A stretch of 51,148 bases of DNA from Paraplanobispora takensis (GCF_016863195.1 NZ_BOOK01000065.1:1-51148), one strand, 5' to 3'. Counted from the first letter of the stretch, positions 23,300 through 31,442 are shown. The notes: generated by a model not told the origin, from the letters alone. A program made the numbers and translations.

Positions 23300-24186
23300 T
23301 CCACCCTTCTCCTGCGGGTGACCCACAGCTGCGCCATGGCGACGCCGAGTGTGATCACGAAGAGCACCGTCGCGATCGCGGCGGCGTAGCCGAAGTTGTT
23401 GCGGACGAAGCCGCTGCGGTACAGCCAGGTCCCCAGCACCTGGGTCGAGTTGTTGGGCCCGCCCCCGGTCATCACCATGACCTCGTTGAACACCTGGAAG
23501 GCGCCCGAGATGGTGACGATCGCCATGAGCCCGGTCATCTCGCGGACCAGGGGGAGCGTCACGTGCACGAAGCGGCCGATCGGGCCGACCCCGTCGATGG
23601 CCGCCGCGCCGTGGATCTCCGCGGGGATGCGCTGGATCGCGACGGAGAACAGCAGGACGGAGTACCCGAAGCCCTGCCACTGGCTCATCGCGATGACCGC
23701 GAGCATCGCGGTGCCCTCCTGCCCCAGCCACGCCTGGGTGAACTGCTCCAGTCCCACCGCCCGGAGCAGGTGGTTGAGCGGGCCCAGGTTCGGTTCGTAG
23801 ATGAAGTAGAAGAGCAGTCCCGCGACGGTCAAGGAGATGGCCGAAGGAAGGAAGTAGATCGCCCGCAGGCCGCGCCGCCACCGTTCGCTGCGGACGCTCT
23901 CGACCAGCGCGGCCAGCACGAGGGCGCCGAACACCTGGAACACGATCGAGATCACCGCGTACAGCAGGTTGTTGCCGAACGACGACCAGAAGACCGGGTC
24001 GTCGAGGAGCCTGCTGTAGTTGTCGAGCCCGACGAACTCCTGGCTTCCGCTGTAGATGTCCCACTCGAGCGTGCTGAACCCGAGGTTCTGCGCGAGCGGC
24101 AGGTAGACGAACACTCCGACCAGCACGAGGGCCGGGACGACCCACCCGAGCCCGAGCGTCCTTCGCACGATGGCGCGCACCGGCAT
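23293..24186 (-). CDS. ABC sugar-type permease (MalF-like)
   Basis: A 297-residue permease with six membrane helices and the coupling loop EIHGAAAIDGVGPIGRFVHV, then TLPLVREM. The periplasmic loop after helix one (FSTLEWDIYSGSQEFVGLDNYSRLL) and the MTGGGPNNSTQVLGTWLYR segment are typical of CUT1 permeases. It is the second gene of the importer operon, starting 22 bases after the binding-protein gene. The expected substrates are fructosamines, inferred from the catabolic neighbours. Confidence 0.92.
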   Translation of the reverse strand: MPVRAIVRRTLGLGWVVPALVLVGVFVYLPLAQNLGFSTLEWDIYSGSQEFVGLDNYSRLLDDPVFWSSFGNNLLYAVISIVFQVFGALVLAALVESVRSERWRRGLRAIYFLPSAISLTVAGLLFYFIYEPNLGPLNHLLRAVGLEQFTQAWLGQEGTAMLAVIAMSQWQGFGYSVLLFSVAIQRIPAEIHGAAAIDGVGPIGRFVHVTLPLVREMTGLMAIVTISGAFQVFNEVMVMTGGGPNNSTQVLGTWLYRSGFVRNNFGYAAAIATVLFVITLGVAMAQLWVTRRRRVEW

Positions 24187-24208
24187 GCTCTCCCTTCGGC
24201 CCTTGCGG

Positions 24209-25528
24209 CTACTTGGCCGAGGCCGAGGCCTGGCGCACGCTCTCGAGCACCTTCTCGGGGGTCGAGCCGCCGCTGATGAGCGCCTCCCCGCCGGCCAGCC
24301 ACGCGTCGGCGACCTCGGGCACCGTGACCGTGTCGAGCCAGATCGCCAGCTGCGAGGCCTGGTTGACCATCTCGATGCCCTCGAACACGGCCTTGCCGGA
24401 GGTCTCGGCGGTGACGGCGCCGATGACCGTGCTGGGCTGGCCGTACGGGGCGGCCGAGAGCGTCTTGGCGTTCTCCGCGCCGGTGGCGAACTTCATGAAG
24501 TCGACGGCGAGCGCGACGCGCGGTGACCTGGCGTTGATGAGATAGCCCTCGGGCGCGCCCTCGATCGCCTCGGGGTCGCCCGCGGCGCCCTGGGGGACCG
24601 GCAGCGGGAAGATGCCGAAGTTCTCCGGCTTGAGCTCCCGCTCGTCGGTGACGTTCGCGAACTCCAGGATCTCCTGGTAGTACATCGCGGCCTTGCCGTT
24701 GAGGAACTTCTCCTGCGCGGAGCTGTACAGCACGCCGTTGGTTCCCTCACGGGTGTCGGTGCACTGGTCGACGAGGGTCTTGAACTGCTTGAGCGCGGTG
24801 ACGTAGCCGGGGTGGTCGAGCGTGGCCGTCTTGGGGCTGAAGTCGGCCTGGAGGGTGGCGCTCGGCACGGTGTAGGCGAACAGCTGCTGCAGATAGTGCA
24901 GGGCGGGCCAGCCGTCCTTGTTGCCGAAGGTGATCGGCTCGTACCCCGCCTTGCGCAGCGGCGCGCAGCTGGCCAGCAGTTCCTCGAAGCTGGTGGGCAC
25001 CTTCACGCCGGCCGCCTCGAAAGCGGCCTTGTTGTAGCCCATGAACTTGCCGTTGTTGTACAGCGGGATCCCGTAGTACTTGCCGTCGTAGGCGAAGGCC
25101 GACAGCGCCGCCTTGCCGAACGTCTTGCCCCACGGCGTGTCGGGCCCGATCACCTCGGTGAGGTCGGCGGCGCGGCCGCCGCGCACGAAGTTCTCCGCCC
25201 AGTTGCCGGTCCAGGTGAAGTAGACGTCGGGCAGGGCGTCGGAGGCGGTCAGGGTCTTGGTCTTGTCCTTGATGCTCTGGTCGGTCTCCTGGATGAGCTC
25301 GACCTTCACGCCGGGATGCAGCCGCTGGTACTCGGCGGCGACATCCTCGAAGTAGGAGCTGAGAGGCTCTCCGGCGAACTTGGTGAGGATGCTCAGGGTG
25401 CCGGAGAACTCCGGGGCGGCGGCGATGTCGGCCGCGGGGGCCTTGGCCGGCTCGCCGCCGCAGCCGGCGAGGACGAGCACCGACGTCCCGGCCAGGGCCG
25501 CGAACGTCGTCAGCGCGCGAGAGCGCAT
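24209..25528 (-). CDS. Sugar-type ABC substrate-binding lipoprotein
   Basis: A 439-residue extracellular solute-binding protein of family 1. A lipoprotein signal ends at VLVLAGCGGE, with the lipidated Cys at about 22. The mature part has the usual LTKFAGEPLSSYFEDVAAEYQRLHPGVKVE opening, VYFTWTGNWAENFVRGG and KYYGIPLYNNGKFMGYNKAAFE hinge strands. ATG 25528 is chosen because AGGAGAG precedes it. It heads the operon with two permeases and the frlC-like gene. Expression should respond to the LacI regulator through the palindromes upstream. Confidence 0.93.
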   Translation of the reverse strand: MRSRALTTFAALAGTSVLVLAGCGGEPAKAPAADIAAAPEFSGTLSILTKFAGEPLSSYFEDVAAEYQRLHPGVKVELIQETDQSIKDKTKTLTASDALPDVYFTWTGNWAENFVRGGRAADLTEVIGPDTPWGKTFGKAALSAFAYDGKYYGIPLYNNGKFMGYNKAAFEAAGVKVPTSFEELLASCAPLRKAGYEPITFGNKDGWPALHYLQQLFAYTVPSATLQADFSPKTATLDHPGYVTALKQFKTLVDQCTDTREGTNGVLYSSAQEKFLNGKAAMYYQEILEFANVTDERELKPENFGIFPLPVPQGAAGDPEAIEGAPEGYLINARSPRVALAVDFMKFATGAENAKTLSAAPYGQPSTVIGAVTAETSGKAVFEGIEMVNQASQLAIWLDTVTVPEVADAWLAGGEALISGGSTPEKVLESVRQASASAK

Positions 25529-25641
25529 GGGCTCTCCTTTCTCTCGGGGGGAGAGGGGACCGCCGGTGCGAAGGCACCTCAGATCCGCCGTGGGGGTGTC
25601 CGTGACACGAACCGCTGGTGTCGGCTGACTGTACAGAGCTT

Positions 25642-25657
25642 CTGATACCGGTACCAG
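25642..25657. promoter_or_regulatory. LacI-type operator, importer side
   Basis: CTGATACCGGTACCAG is a 16-base palindrome with one symmetry mismatch and a central CG step, as LacI-family regulators prefer. It shares TGATACCGGTA with the second site at 25800. It lies about 115 bases upstream of the binding-protein start, in the divergent region. Confidence 0.75.
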
Positions 25658-25799
25658 AGCTAAAAGCAAGATCTTCTTCTGCCGGTACGGCCGCAGCGGC
25701 TTCCAGGTCGAGAAATCCCAGTTCAACAGGGATAGAACAGCGCATGTAACGGTTCCGGTGTTGACGCGGGGCGACTCCTGTGCCAGCGTGACCCCCGCG

Positions 25800-25813
25800 T
25801 GATACCGGTATCA
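25800..25813. promoter_or_regulatory. LacI-type operator, frlB side
   Basis: TGATACCGGTATCA is a perfect 14-base palindrome, 46 bases before the frlB-like start, suitable for blocking transcription. With 25642-25657 it could support looping across about 157 bases. The cognate regulator is probably the LacI protein encoded at 27904-29001 in the same unit. Confidence 0.8.
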
Positions 25814-25859
25814 GGCCGCAGGGCGGCACCGGCCGCAAGCATTCCCGAAAGGACGCAAG

Positions 25860-26861
25860 ATGCTCCGATTCAACGAGCCGGAATTCCTCAAGCAGATGGA
25901 GAGCGCGGTGGCGTTGCGCCCTCAGATCGAGGAACTCGTCGATCGACTCGTGGAGGAGGGGTTCGGCAATCTCTTCCTCGTCGGCGCCGGCGGCACCTAC
26001 GCCCAGATGTGGCCGTACGAGCTCCTGGCCCGCCGCCGTTCCTCACTCGACGTGCGCGCCGTGATCGCCGCGGAGCTGGTCGCCTCCGGTGACGCGTCCC
26101 TCGGCGAACGCTCAGTGGTGATCTTCACCTCGGTCTCCGGCACGACCGACGACAGCATCCGGGCCATCGAGTACTGCCGTTCGAAGGGCGCCTACACGAT
26201 CGGCTTCACCGGCTACGCCGACTCGCCCATCGCCCAGAAGGTCGACGTCGCCCTCATCTCCGAGCCGAAGACCTGGCCCTTCGACATGCAGATGCTGCTG
26301 TTCACGGGCCGGCTGCTCTCGCGCAGGGGCGAGTTCGACGACTACGAGGCGTTCGCCGACGAGCTCGCGAACCTCCCGCAGATCATGCTGGAGGTGGCCA
26401 GGCAGGCCGAGGCCGGGGCCGCCGCCTTCGCCGAGGCGCACAAGGACACCGACTACCACTTCCTCATCGGCGGCGGGAACCTGTGGGGGTTCACCTACCT
26501 GTACTCCATGTGCATCCTGGAGGAGATGCAGTGGCTGCGCACCACGCGGGTGCACAGCGCGGAGTTCTTCCACGGCTCCCTCGAACTGCTGGAAGAGGAC
26601 ACGAGCGTGATCGTCTTCCAGGGCGAGGACGAGGCCCGCTCCCTCACCGACCGCGCCGAGGCCTTCGCCCGGCGCGTCTCCAAGGACGTCACCGTCTTCG
26701 ACACCCGCGACTACGCGCTCGACGGGATCAGCCCGCGCTTCCGCGGCCTGGTCGCGCCGATCGTGCTCGACACCGTGATGGGCCGCGTCAGCAAGCACCT
26801 GGAGAGGGTCCGCGACCACTCCCTCGACCTGCGCCGCTACTACCGCGTCATGGACTACTGA
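25860..26861 (+). CDS. frlB: FrlB-like ketosamine-6-phosphate deglycase (SIS domain)
   Basis: A 333-residue SIS-domain enzyme. The first SIS unit has NLFLVGAGGTYAQMWPYELLA and TSVSGTTDDSIRAIEYCRSKGAYTIGFT. The second has VHSAEFFHGSLELLEEDTSVIVFQG, the segment that carries the catalytic Glu-Phe-x-His-Gly in FrlB. The C-terminus RRYYRVMDY matches the family end. FrlB splits fructoselysine 6-phosphate into lysine and glucose 6-phosphate. Here the amine may be another amino acid. AAAGGA precedes the ATG. It opens a unit with frlD-like and lacI-like genes and diverges from the importer. Confidence 0.85.
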   Translation: MLRFNEPEFLKQMESAVALRPQIEELVDRLVEEGFGNLFLVGAGGTYAQMWPYELLARRRSSLDVRAVIAAELVASGDASLGERSVVIFTSVSGTTDDSIRAIEYCRSKGAYTIGFTGYADSPIAQKVDVALISEPKTWPFDMQMLLFTGRLLSRRGEFDDYEAFADELANLPQIMLEVARQAEAGAAAFAEAHKDTDYHFLIGGGNLWGFTYLYSMCILEEMQWLRTTRVHSAEFFHGSLELLEEDTSVIVFQGEDEARSLTDRAEAFARRVSKDVTVFDTRDYALDGISPRFRGLVAPIVLDTVMGRVSKHLERVRDHSLDLRRYYRVMDY

Positions 26862-26936
26862 GTCATGGACCGCTGAGTCGCCGGCCACAGGGCCGCCGGC
26901 TGCCGGGTCATCGCCCGTCTCCCTTCCCCCCTTCCC

Positions 26937-26964
26937 GGGCCCCGCGCCGTGCCGCGCGGGGCCC
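26937..26964. terminator. Ten-bp-stem hairpin between frlB and frlD
   Basis: GGGCCCCGCG (26937-26946) pairs perfectly with CGCGGGGCCC (26955-26964) around an eight-base loop. No T-run follows. Placed between two genes of one unit, it may act as a partial terminator or an RNA-stability element setting their ratio. Confidence 0.65.
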
Positions 26965-26980
26965 GCGCACAGGAGAATCC

Positions 26981-27892
26981 ATGAGAGTCCTCGGTTTCGG
27001 CGACAACATCGTCGACCGGTTCGTCGACCGCGGTGTCGACTATCCGGGCGGCAACAGCGTGAACGTCGCCGTCTTCGCCCGCCGCCTCGGAGTCGAGGCC
27101 GGCTATCTGGGGGTCTTCGGCGACGACGATCTCGGCCGCTTCCTGGCCGGGTCGATCGCGGCCCAGGGGGTGGCCGTCGACCGCTGCGTCGTGCGGGCCG
27201 GTGAGACCGGCGTCTCCACCCTGCGCGTCGACGACGGCGACCGCGTCTTCCTCGGCTGGAACGGCGGCGGCGTCACGGTGCGCGAGCCGCTCGTCCTCGA
27301 CGAGGAACTGCTCGGCTACGCGGCGTCCTTCGATCTCGTGCACTCCAGCGTGTACTCCCGCAGCGAGACCGAGCTGCCCAAGCTGGCCGGGCTCGGCACG
27401 CTGGTGAGCTTCGACCTGTCCAGCGAGGAGGAGTACCGCACCCCCGGCTACCTCGACCGCGTCTGCCCGCACGCCGACCTGGTGCTGCTGTCGTGCTCCC
27501 ACCTGGACGAGGCGGCCACGCACGCCCTCCTGGCCGAGGCCGTACGGCGGGGCGCGGGGCTCGCGCTGGCCACGCGCGGCGTGGCGGGGGCGATCGCCCA
27601 CGACGGCCGCGCCACCCTCGCCGTCGAGGCCCGCCGGGTGGAGGACCCGGGCCGGATCGTCGACACCATGGGCTGCGGCGACGCCTTCCTCACCGGGTTC
27701 GCCGTGTCGCTGTTGCGCGAGGGCTGGTCCGCGGGGTTCCCGCCGCGGCCCGGCATGATCGAGAACGCCCTGCGCGAGGGCGCGGAGACGGCGTACGGGC
27801 AGTGCCTGGTCGAGGGCGCGTTCGGCTGCGGCCGGCCCACCGGACGACCGCCCGTGGCTAGCATGTGGCGAGCCTCCGAACGCGAGAAATGA
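26981..27892 (+). CDS. frlD: FrlD-like ketosamine 6-kinase (PfkB family)
   Basis: A 303-residue ribokinase/PfkB-fold kinase. The N-terminal GFGDNIVDRFVDR and YPGGNSVNVAVFARRLG match the FrlD pattern, DDDLGRFLAG follows, and the C-terminal anion hole is DTMGCGDAFLTGF with the catalytic Asp (GCGD rather than GAGD). FrlD phosphorylates fructoselysine at C6 for the deglycase. The ATG at 26981 has AGGAGA upstream. The last 30 residues, Cys/Gly/Pro-rich, extend beyond the E. coli protein. The stop overlaps a possible upstream ATG of the LacI gene. Confidence 0.85.
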   Translation: MRVLGFGDNIVDRFVDRGVDYPGGNSVNVAVFARRLGVEAGYLGVFGDDDLGRFLAGSIAAQGVAVDRCVVRAGETGVSTLRVDDGDRVFLGWNGGGVTVREPLVLDEELLGYAASFDLVHSSVYSRSETELPKLAGLGTLVSFDLSSEEEYRTPGYLDRVCPHADLVLLSCSHLDEAATHALLAEAVRRGAGLALATRGVAGAIAHDGRATLAVEARRVEDPGRIVDTMGCGDAFLTGFAVSLLREGWSAGFPPRPGMIENALREGAETAYGQCLVEGAFGCGRPTGRPPVASMWRASEREK

Positions 27893-27903
27893 GGACGCGA
27901 TCC

Positions 27904-29001
27904 ATGCCAGCTGATCGGGACCAGGCGCCGGGGCCGCCGACGATCTCCGAGGTGGCCGCCGAGGCCGGGGTCGGCCGCGCGACCGCGGCCCGGACGCTCG
28001 GCGGGTATGGATACGTCAGCCCGGAGTCGCGGGAACGGGTGCTCGCGGCGGCCGAGAAGCTCGGCTACCGCACCAACGCGCTCGCGCGGAGCATGTCGAC
28101 GGGGGTCAGCCACACCCTCGGGGTGATCGTCGCCGACATCGGCAACCCCTTCTTCGCCGGGGTGGTCCGCGGGATCTGCGACACCTCCCGGGCCCGGGGC
28201 TTCGACACGATCGTGCTGAGCACCTACGAGAACCTCGACGAGGAGGTCGCGGCGACGAACGTGCTCATCGACAAGCGCGTCGACGGCGTCATCATCGCCT
28301 CGGCCGCCGTCGACCGCGGCGAGGTCGCCCACATCCGGGCGGCGATGGACCGGGGCATCCCCGTCGTGCTCGTCGACCGCGCGGTGTCCTCGCTCGACCT
28401 CGACGCGGTCGTCATCGACAACCGCGACGCGGCGCGGGAGGCGGTCGAGACGCTCATCGCGGCCGGGCACCGCCGGATCGGCTTCGTGTGGGGACCGCCC
28501 GCGGCGGGGGTCCCCGCGACCCGGCGCGGTCTGCTGGCCGAGGCCTCCCGCAACCTGTGGACCGACGGGGAGCGTCTGCGCGGCTATCTCGACGCGCTCG
28601 ACGACGCCCGCATCCCCTTCGACCCCGAGCTGGTGATGGTCGGGCGCAAGACCGAGGAGCGGGCGACCCAGGAGGTCGCCCGCATGCTCTCGCTGCCCGA
28701 CCGCATCACCGCGGTGTTCTGCACCGAGACCGACGCGGTGACGGGGGCCCTGCGCGCCCTGCGCGCGGCGGGCCTGTCCTATCCGCGTGACGTCGCGCTG
28801 ATCGGTTTCGACGACAGCGCGTGGGCGGCGGTCATGGACCCGCCGCTGACGATGATCGAGCAGCCCGTGCACGGGCTCGGCGCGAAGGCGGCGGAGGTGC
28901 TCCTCGACACCATCGACGGGGCCGAGCCCCGCCGCGAGATGCACACCCTGCGCTCCCGCCTCATCGTGCGCTCGTCGGTCGCCCCGCCGCCCGCCCGCTG
29001 A
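27904..29001 (+). CDS. LacI-family transcriptional regulator
   Basis: A 365-residue repressor. The N-terminal helix-turn-helix reads TISEVAAEAGVGRATAARTL, with a hinge helix ALARSMSTG. The periplasmic-binding-like sensor domain includes TLGVIVADIGNPFFAGVVRGI, DGVIIASAAVDR, GFDDSAWAAVMDPPLTMIEQP. Start ATG 27904 has GAGGA eight bases before it; the ATG at 27889 overlapping the frlD stop would add five residues. As the last gene of the catabolic unit it presumably represses both directions through the TGATACCGGTATCA-type operators, and a ketosamine or its phosphate would be the inducer. Confidence 0.92.
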   Translation: MPADRDQAPGPPTISEVAAEAGVGRATAARTLGGYGYVSPESRERVLAAAEKLGYRTNALARSMSTGVSHTLGVIVADIGNPFFAGVVRGICDTSRARGFDTIVLSTYENLDEEVAATNVLIDKRVDGVIIASAAVDRGEVAHIRAAMDRGIPVVLVDRAVSSLDLDAVVIDNRDAAREAVETLIAAGHRRIGFVWGPPAAGVPATRRGLLAEASRNLWTDGERLRGYLDALDDARIPFDPELVMVGRKTEERATQEVARMLSLPDRITAVFCTETDAVTGALRALRAAGLSYPRDVALIGFDDSAWAAVMDPPLTMIEQPVHGLGAKAAEVLLDTIDGAEPRREMHTLRSRLIVRSSVAPPPAR

Positions 29002-29015
29002 AGGCGCTCCCCGCC

Positions 29016-29069
29016 GCCGAAGCCACCCCGCCCGCCGAAGTCGCCCCGCCCGCCGAAGTCGCCCCGCCG
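29016..29069. repeat. Three tandem 18-base units
   Basis: GCCGAAGTCGCCCCGCCC-type units occupy 29016-29033, 29034-29051 and 29052-29069, differing at two or three bases. They lie between the stops of the convergent LacI and channel genes. Probably neutral slippage sequence. Confidence 0.75.
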
Positions 29070-29081
29070 CCCGAAGGAGTC

Positions 29082-29636
29082 TCACCCGTCCCCGTCGGCG
29101 TCGTCGTCCCGCCGGCGCAGGCCCCGCTGCACCGCCTCCAGGAACACCTTCGCGACCAGCCCGACCAGGATCAGGCCGCCGATCATCTGCGTCGTCGTCA
29201 GCATCCGGGAGAGCTGCGTGCGGGGGACGATGTCCCCGAAGCCCACCGTCGCGAACACGGTGACGGTGAAGTACAGGGCGTCGGCACGGGTCAGCGGCTC
29301 GGAGAAGCTGCTGGGATCCTCCATCGACATGAGGTGATAGGCCGTGGCGAACAACAGCAGGAACAGCATGACGGACGTCACCAGCGCCTCGATCGCCCGC
29401 ATCCGGGGATGGTCCGCGCGCGTGATGGCGTACGCCTGCCAGGCGACGATCCCGCAGAGCAGCAGCAGGCCGGCGACCAGCGCGAAGAGCGAGACGACCG
29501 TGAACTCCCCGTCCATCGGCAACGTGAAGTAGCCGGTCAGCAGGCAGGCCGCGATCCCCGCCGATCGCAGCGCCGCGCGCAGGACCAGCCGCCGCCGGAC
29601 CCGCCGCGGCAGGTCGCCGTCCCCGTGCCCGTCCAT
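29082..29636 (-). CDS. Two-pore-loop-type potassium channel family protein
   Basis: A 184-residue channel protein. Four hydrophobic segments are visible: two N-terminal helices (about 25-70), a third near 85-105, then the pore helix and selectivity filter TVTVFATVGFGDIVP and an inner helix GGLILVGLVAKVFLEAV. TVGFGD is the potassium filter. There is no RCK or cyclic-nucleotide domain. ATG 29636 is chosen for the AGGAGG eight bases upstream rather than the ATG 21 bases earlier. The product sits in the cytoplasmic membrane. Confidence 0.88.
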   Translation of the reverse strand: MDGHGDGDLPRRVRRRLVLRAALRSAGIAACLLTGYFTLPMDGEFTVVSLFALVAGLLLLCGIVAWQAYAITRADHPRMRAIEALVTSVMLFLLLFATAYHLMSMEDPSSFSEPLTRADALYFTVTVFATVGFGDIVPRTQLSRMLTTTQMIGGLILVGLVAKVFLEAVQRGLRRRDDDADGDG

Positions 29637-29784
29637 ACCGCCACCTCCTGATGGCACCTCCTGATGGAAGGGTCACCGCCGCACCGCGCACGGGCGTCCC
29701 CCGCAGCGGGCGAAAAGGCGCCCGGCGCCGGACGCGCGGGACGCCGCGTGCACCGGACCCGGAGAGAACGCGGGCGCCGGGCTG

Positions 29785-30840
29785 TCAGGCGGCGGAGCGC
29801 TCCCCGACGGGACGGCGGCGGAGGGAGGGATCGGTCAGCACCGGCGGGCGCCAGGCGCCGTCGGGCTGGTAGACGTTCGTCCCGGGCGGAACGATCTCGT
29901 CGATCCGGTCGAGGGTCGCGTCGTCGAGGGTGAGCGAGGCGCCCTTCAGCAGCGACTCCAGCTGCTCCGTCGTCCGCGGCCCCGTGATCACCGAGGTGAC
30001 GCCCGGGTGCGCCGCGGCGAAGGCGACGGCCAGCTCGGGAAGCGTGCACCCGATGTCGTCGGCGACCTCCAGGAGCCGTTCGACGACGTCCAGCTTGGCG
30101 GCGTTCACCGGGATGGCGGGGTCGAAGCGCGCCGGCATCAGCGCCGCGCGGCCGGTGGTCAGGTCGATCGGCCGTCCCTTGCGGTAACGGCCGGTCAGGA
30201 ATCCCGAGGCCAGCGGGCTCCAGGTCAGCACGCCCATCCCCAGCCGCCGGCAGACCGGCAGCACGGAGGTCTCGATCCCCCTGGCCAGCAGCGAGTACGG
30301 CGGCTGCTCGGTCCTGAAGCGCATCAGGCCGCGGCGCTCGGCGACGTGGTACGCCTCCACGATGTCCTCGGCCGGGAAGGTGGAGCAGCCGAAGGCGCGG
30401 ATCTTGCCCTGGCGCACGAGGTCGCTCAGCGCGGAGAGCGTCTCCTCGATGTCCGTCGTGTGGTCGGGGCGGTGGATCTGGTAGAGGTCGATCCAGTCGG
30501 TCCGCAGCCGCCGGAGGCTCTCCTCGACCTCCTTGACGATCCAGCGGCGGGAGTTGCCGCCCCGGTTGGGGCCCTCGCCCATCGGGAAATGCACCTTGGT
30601 GGCGAGTACGACGTCGTCGCGGCGTCCGCGCAGGGCCTCGCCGACGATCTCCTCCGACTCACCCGCCGAGTACATGTCCGCGGTGTCGACGAAGTTGATC
30701 CCCCCGTCGAGGGCGGCGTGGATGATGCGGGCGCACTCGTCGTGGTCGGGATTGCCGACGGCACCGAACATCATGGCGCCCAGGCAGTGGACGCTCACCT
30801 CGATGCCGGTGCCGCCGAGAACGCGATAGCGCATGGTCAT
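29785..30840 (-). CDS. Aldo/keto reductase
   Basis: A 351-residue NADPH-dependent aldo/keto reductase of the YajO/Tas-like group. The catalytic tetrad can be placed as Asp and Tyr in FVDTADMYSAGESE, Lys in LATKVHFPMG and His in YQIHRPDHTT. The cofactor end contains VITGPRTTEQLESLLKG. A MerR-type promoter with a 19-base spacer lies directly upstream, suggesting induction by an electrophile or metal. No MerR gene adjoins it; one is found at 48934-49380. Confidence 0.92.
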   Translation of the reverse strand: MTMRYRVLGGTGIEVSVHCLGAMMFGAVGNPDHDECARIIHAALDGGINFVDTADMYSAGESEEIVGEALRGRRDDVVLATKVHFPMGEGPNRGGNSRRWIVKEVEESLRRLRTDWIDLYQIHRPDHTTDIEETLSALSDLVRQGKIRAFGCSTFPAEDIVEAYHVAERRGLMRFRTEQPPYSLLARGIETSVLPVCRRLGMGVLTWSPLASGFLTGRYRKGRPIDLTTGRAALMPARFDPAIPVNAAKLDVVERLLEVADDIGCTLPELAVAFAAAHPGVTSVITGPRTTEQLESLLKGASLTLDDATLDRIDEIVPPGTNVYQPDGAWRPPVLTDPSLRRRPVGERSAA

Positions 30841-30879
30841 GCTCCTTGCCTGTCGCGGACAGCGACGATCATGCGGCGT

Positions 30880-30910
30880 ACCTTAGGTGCTGGAGTCGGC
30901 TCCAGGGCAA
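30880..30910 (-). promoter_or_regulatory. MerR-type promoter/operator of the aldo/keto reductase
   Basis: On the minus strand, TTGCCC and TAAGGT are separated by 19 bases that contain the dyad CTGGAG-CCGA-CTCCAG (plus-strand 30890-30905). A 19-base spacer with a central dyad is the hallmark of promoters twisted open by MerR-family activators. The start codon is 40 bases downstream. Confidence 0.75.
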
Positions 30911-30940
30911 GCGCCTCTCCCGGGAGGGCGCGATTTTTTT
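30911..30940 (+). terminator. GC hairpin followed by seven T
   Basis: GCGCCTCTCCC pairs with GGGAGGGCGC, with one bulge, and is followed by CGATTTTTTT. It has the form of an intrinsic terminator for plus-strand RNA, but no plus-strand gene lies directly upstream. It would insulate the tRNA-array promoter from antisense-direction transcripts. Confidence 0.5.
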
Positions 30941-30954
30941 ATCGGAAAAACCAC

Positions 30955-30983
30955 TTGGCCTTTTCGCGGGGGCGACCTACTCT
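30955..30983 (+). promoter_or_regulatory. Candidate promoter before leader frame and tRNA array
   Basis: TTGGCC at 30955 and TACTCT at 30978 are separated by 17 bases, a fair vegetative promoter. The next element is the short frame at 31038, then the tRNA array from 31334. Confidence 0.5.
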
Positions 30984-31037
30984 TAATTCCAGAGAACAGC
31001 ATTCCAGCGAACAGCCGGACGACCGGAAGGACGAGTC

Positions 31038-31136
31038 ATGAGCGCATACCGGACCACTCTGCTTCCGCAGCCCGGTCTGCCCGCGCGACCCGCCACCGGC
31101 GTCGGCGGGCTCGCCCCTCCCGAGGCTTCCGTGTAA
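31038..31136 (+). CDS. Possible 32-residue leader peptide
   Basis: An ATG preceded by GGAAGGACG opens a frame MSAYRTTLLPQPGLPARPAT then GVGGLAPPEASV and stop. It is rich in Pro, Ala and Gly. It stands alone between a candidate promoter and a hairpin at 31153-31185. Pro, Gly and Ala are also the amino acids of the first three tRNAs downstream, a link that may be coincidental. No homolog is recognised. Confidence 0.35.
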   Translation: MSAYRTTLLPQPGLPARPATGVGGLAPPEASV

Positions 31137-31152
31137 TCGCTTCGCACACGGC

Positions 31153-31185
31153 AGCCGCCCCGGGAGACCACCCCGACGGGCGGCT
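31153..31185 (+). terminator. Hairpin after the short frame
   Basis: AGCCGCCC (31153-31160) pairs with GGGCGGCT (31178-31185), followed by TCGTCGTT. It could be a terminator or attenuator between the short frame and the tRNA array. The following stretch to 31333 shows no gene. Confidence 0.5.
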
Positions 31186-31333
31186 TCGTCGTTCCGGGAG
31201 TGTTCCGAAGGTGTTCCGGGGGCCCGGTTCCCCCGGTTCGAACGGCATCGGAAACGGAAATCCCCCATGCCTGGAAAAGAAATCCACAGGCATGCCAACA
31301 TGACAATTCAATAGTGCGATGAAACATTTCCTC

Positions 31334-31404
31334 GGGCTGATGGTGAAACGGGATCACGCCTGCCTTGCAAGCAGGAGTTCAGGGTTCGATTCCCTGTCTG
31401 TCCA
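31334..31404 (+). tRNA. tRNA-Ala(TGC), atypical
   Basis: Seventy-one bases fold with D stem GTGA/TCAC, anticodon stem CCTGC/GCAGG around CTTGCAA, and T arm CAGGG-TTCGATT-CCCTG. The acceptor GGGCTGA/TCTGTCC has one mismatch (5-68) but keeps the G3-U70 pair used by alanyl-tRNA synthetase. No CCA is encoded. It differs strongly from the tRNA-Ala(TGC) at 11064. First gene of a compact array. Confidence 0.85.
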
Positions 31405-31442
31405 CGAGGCACCCCGCGCGGCCGCCGGGCCGCGCGACCTTT

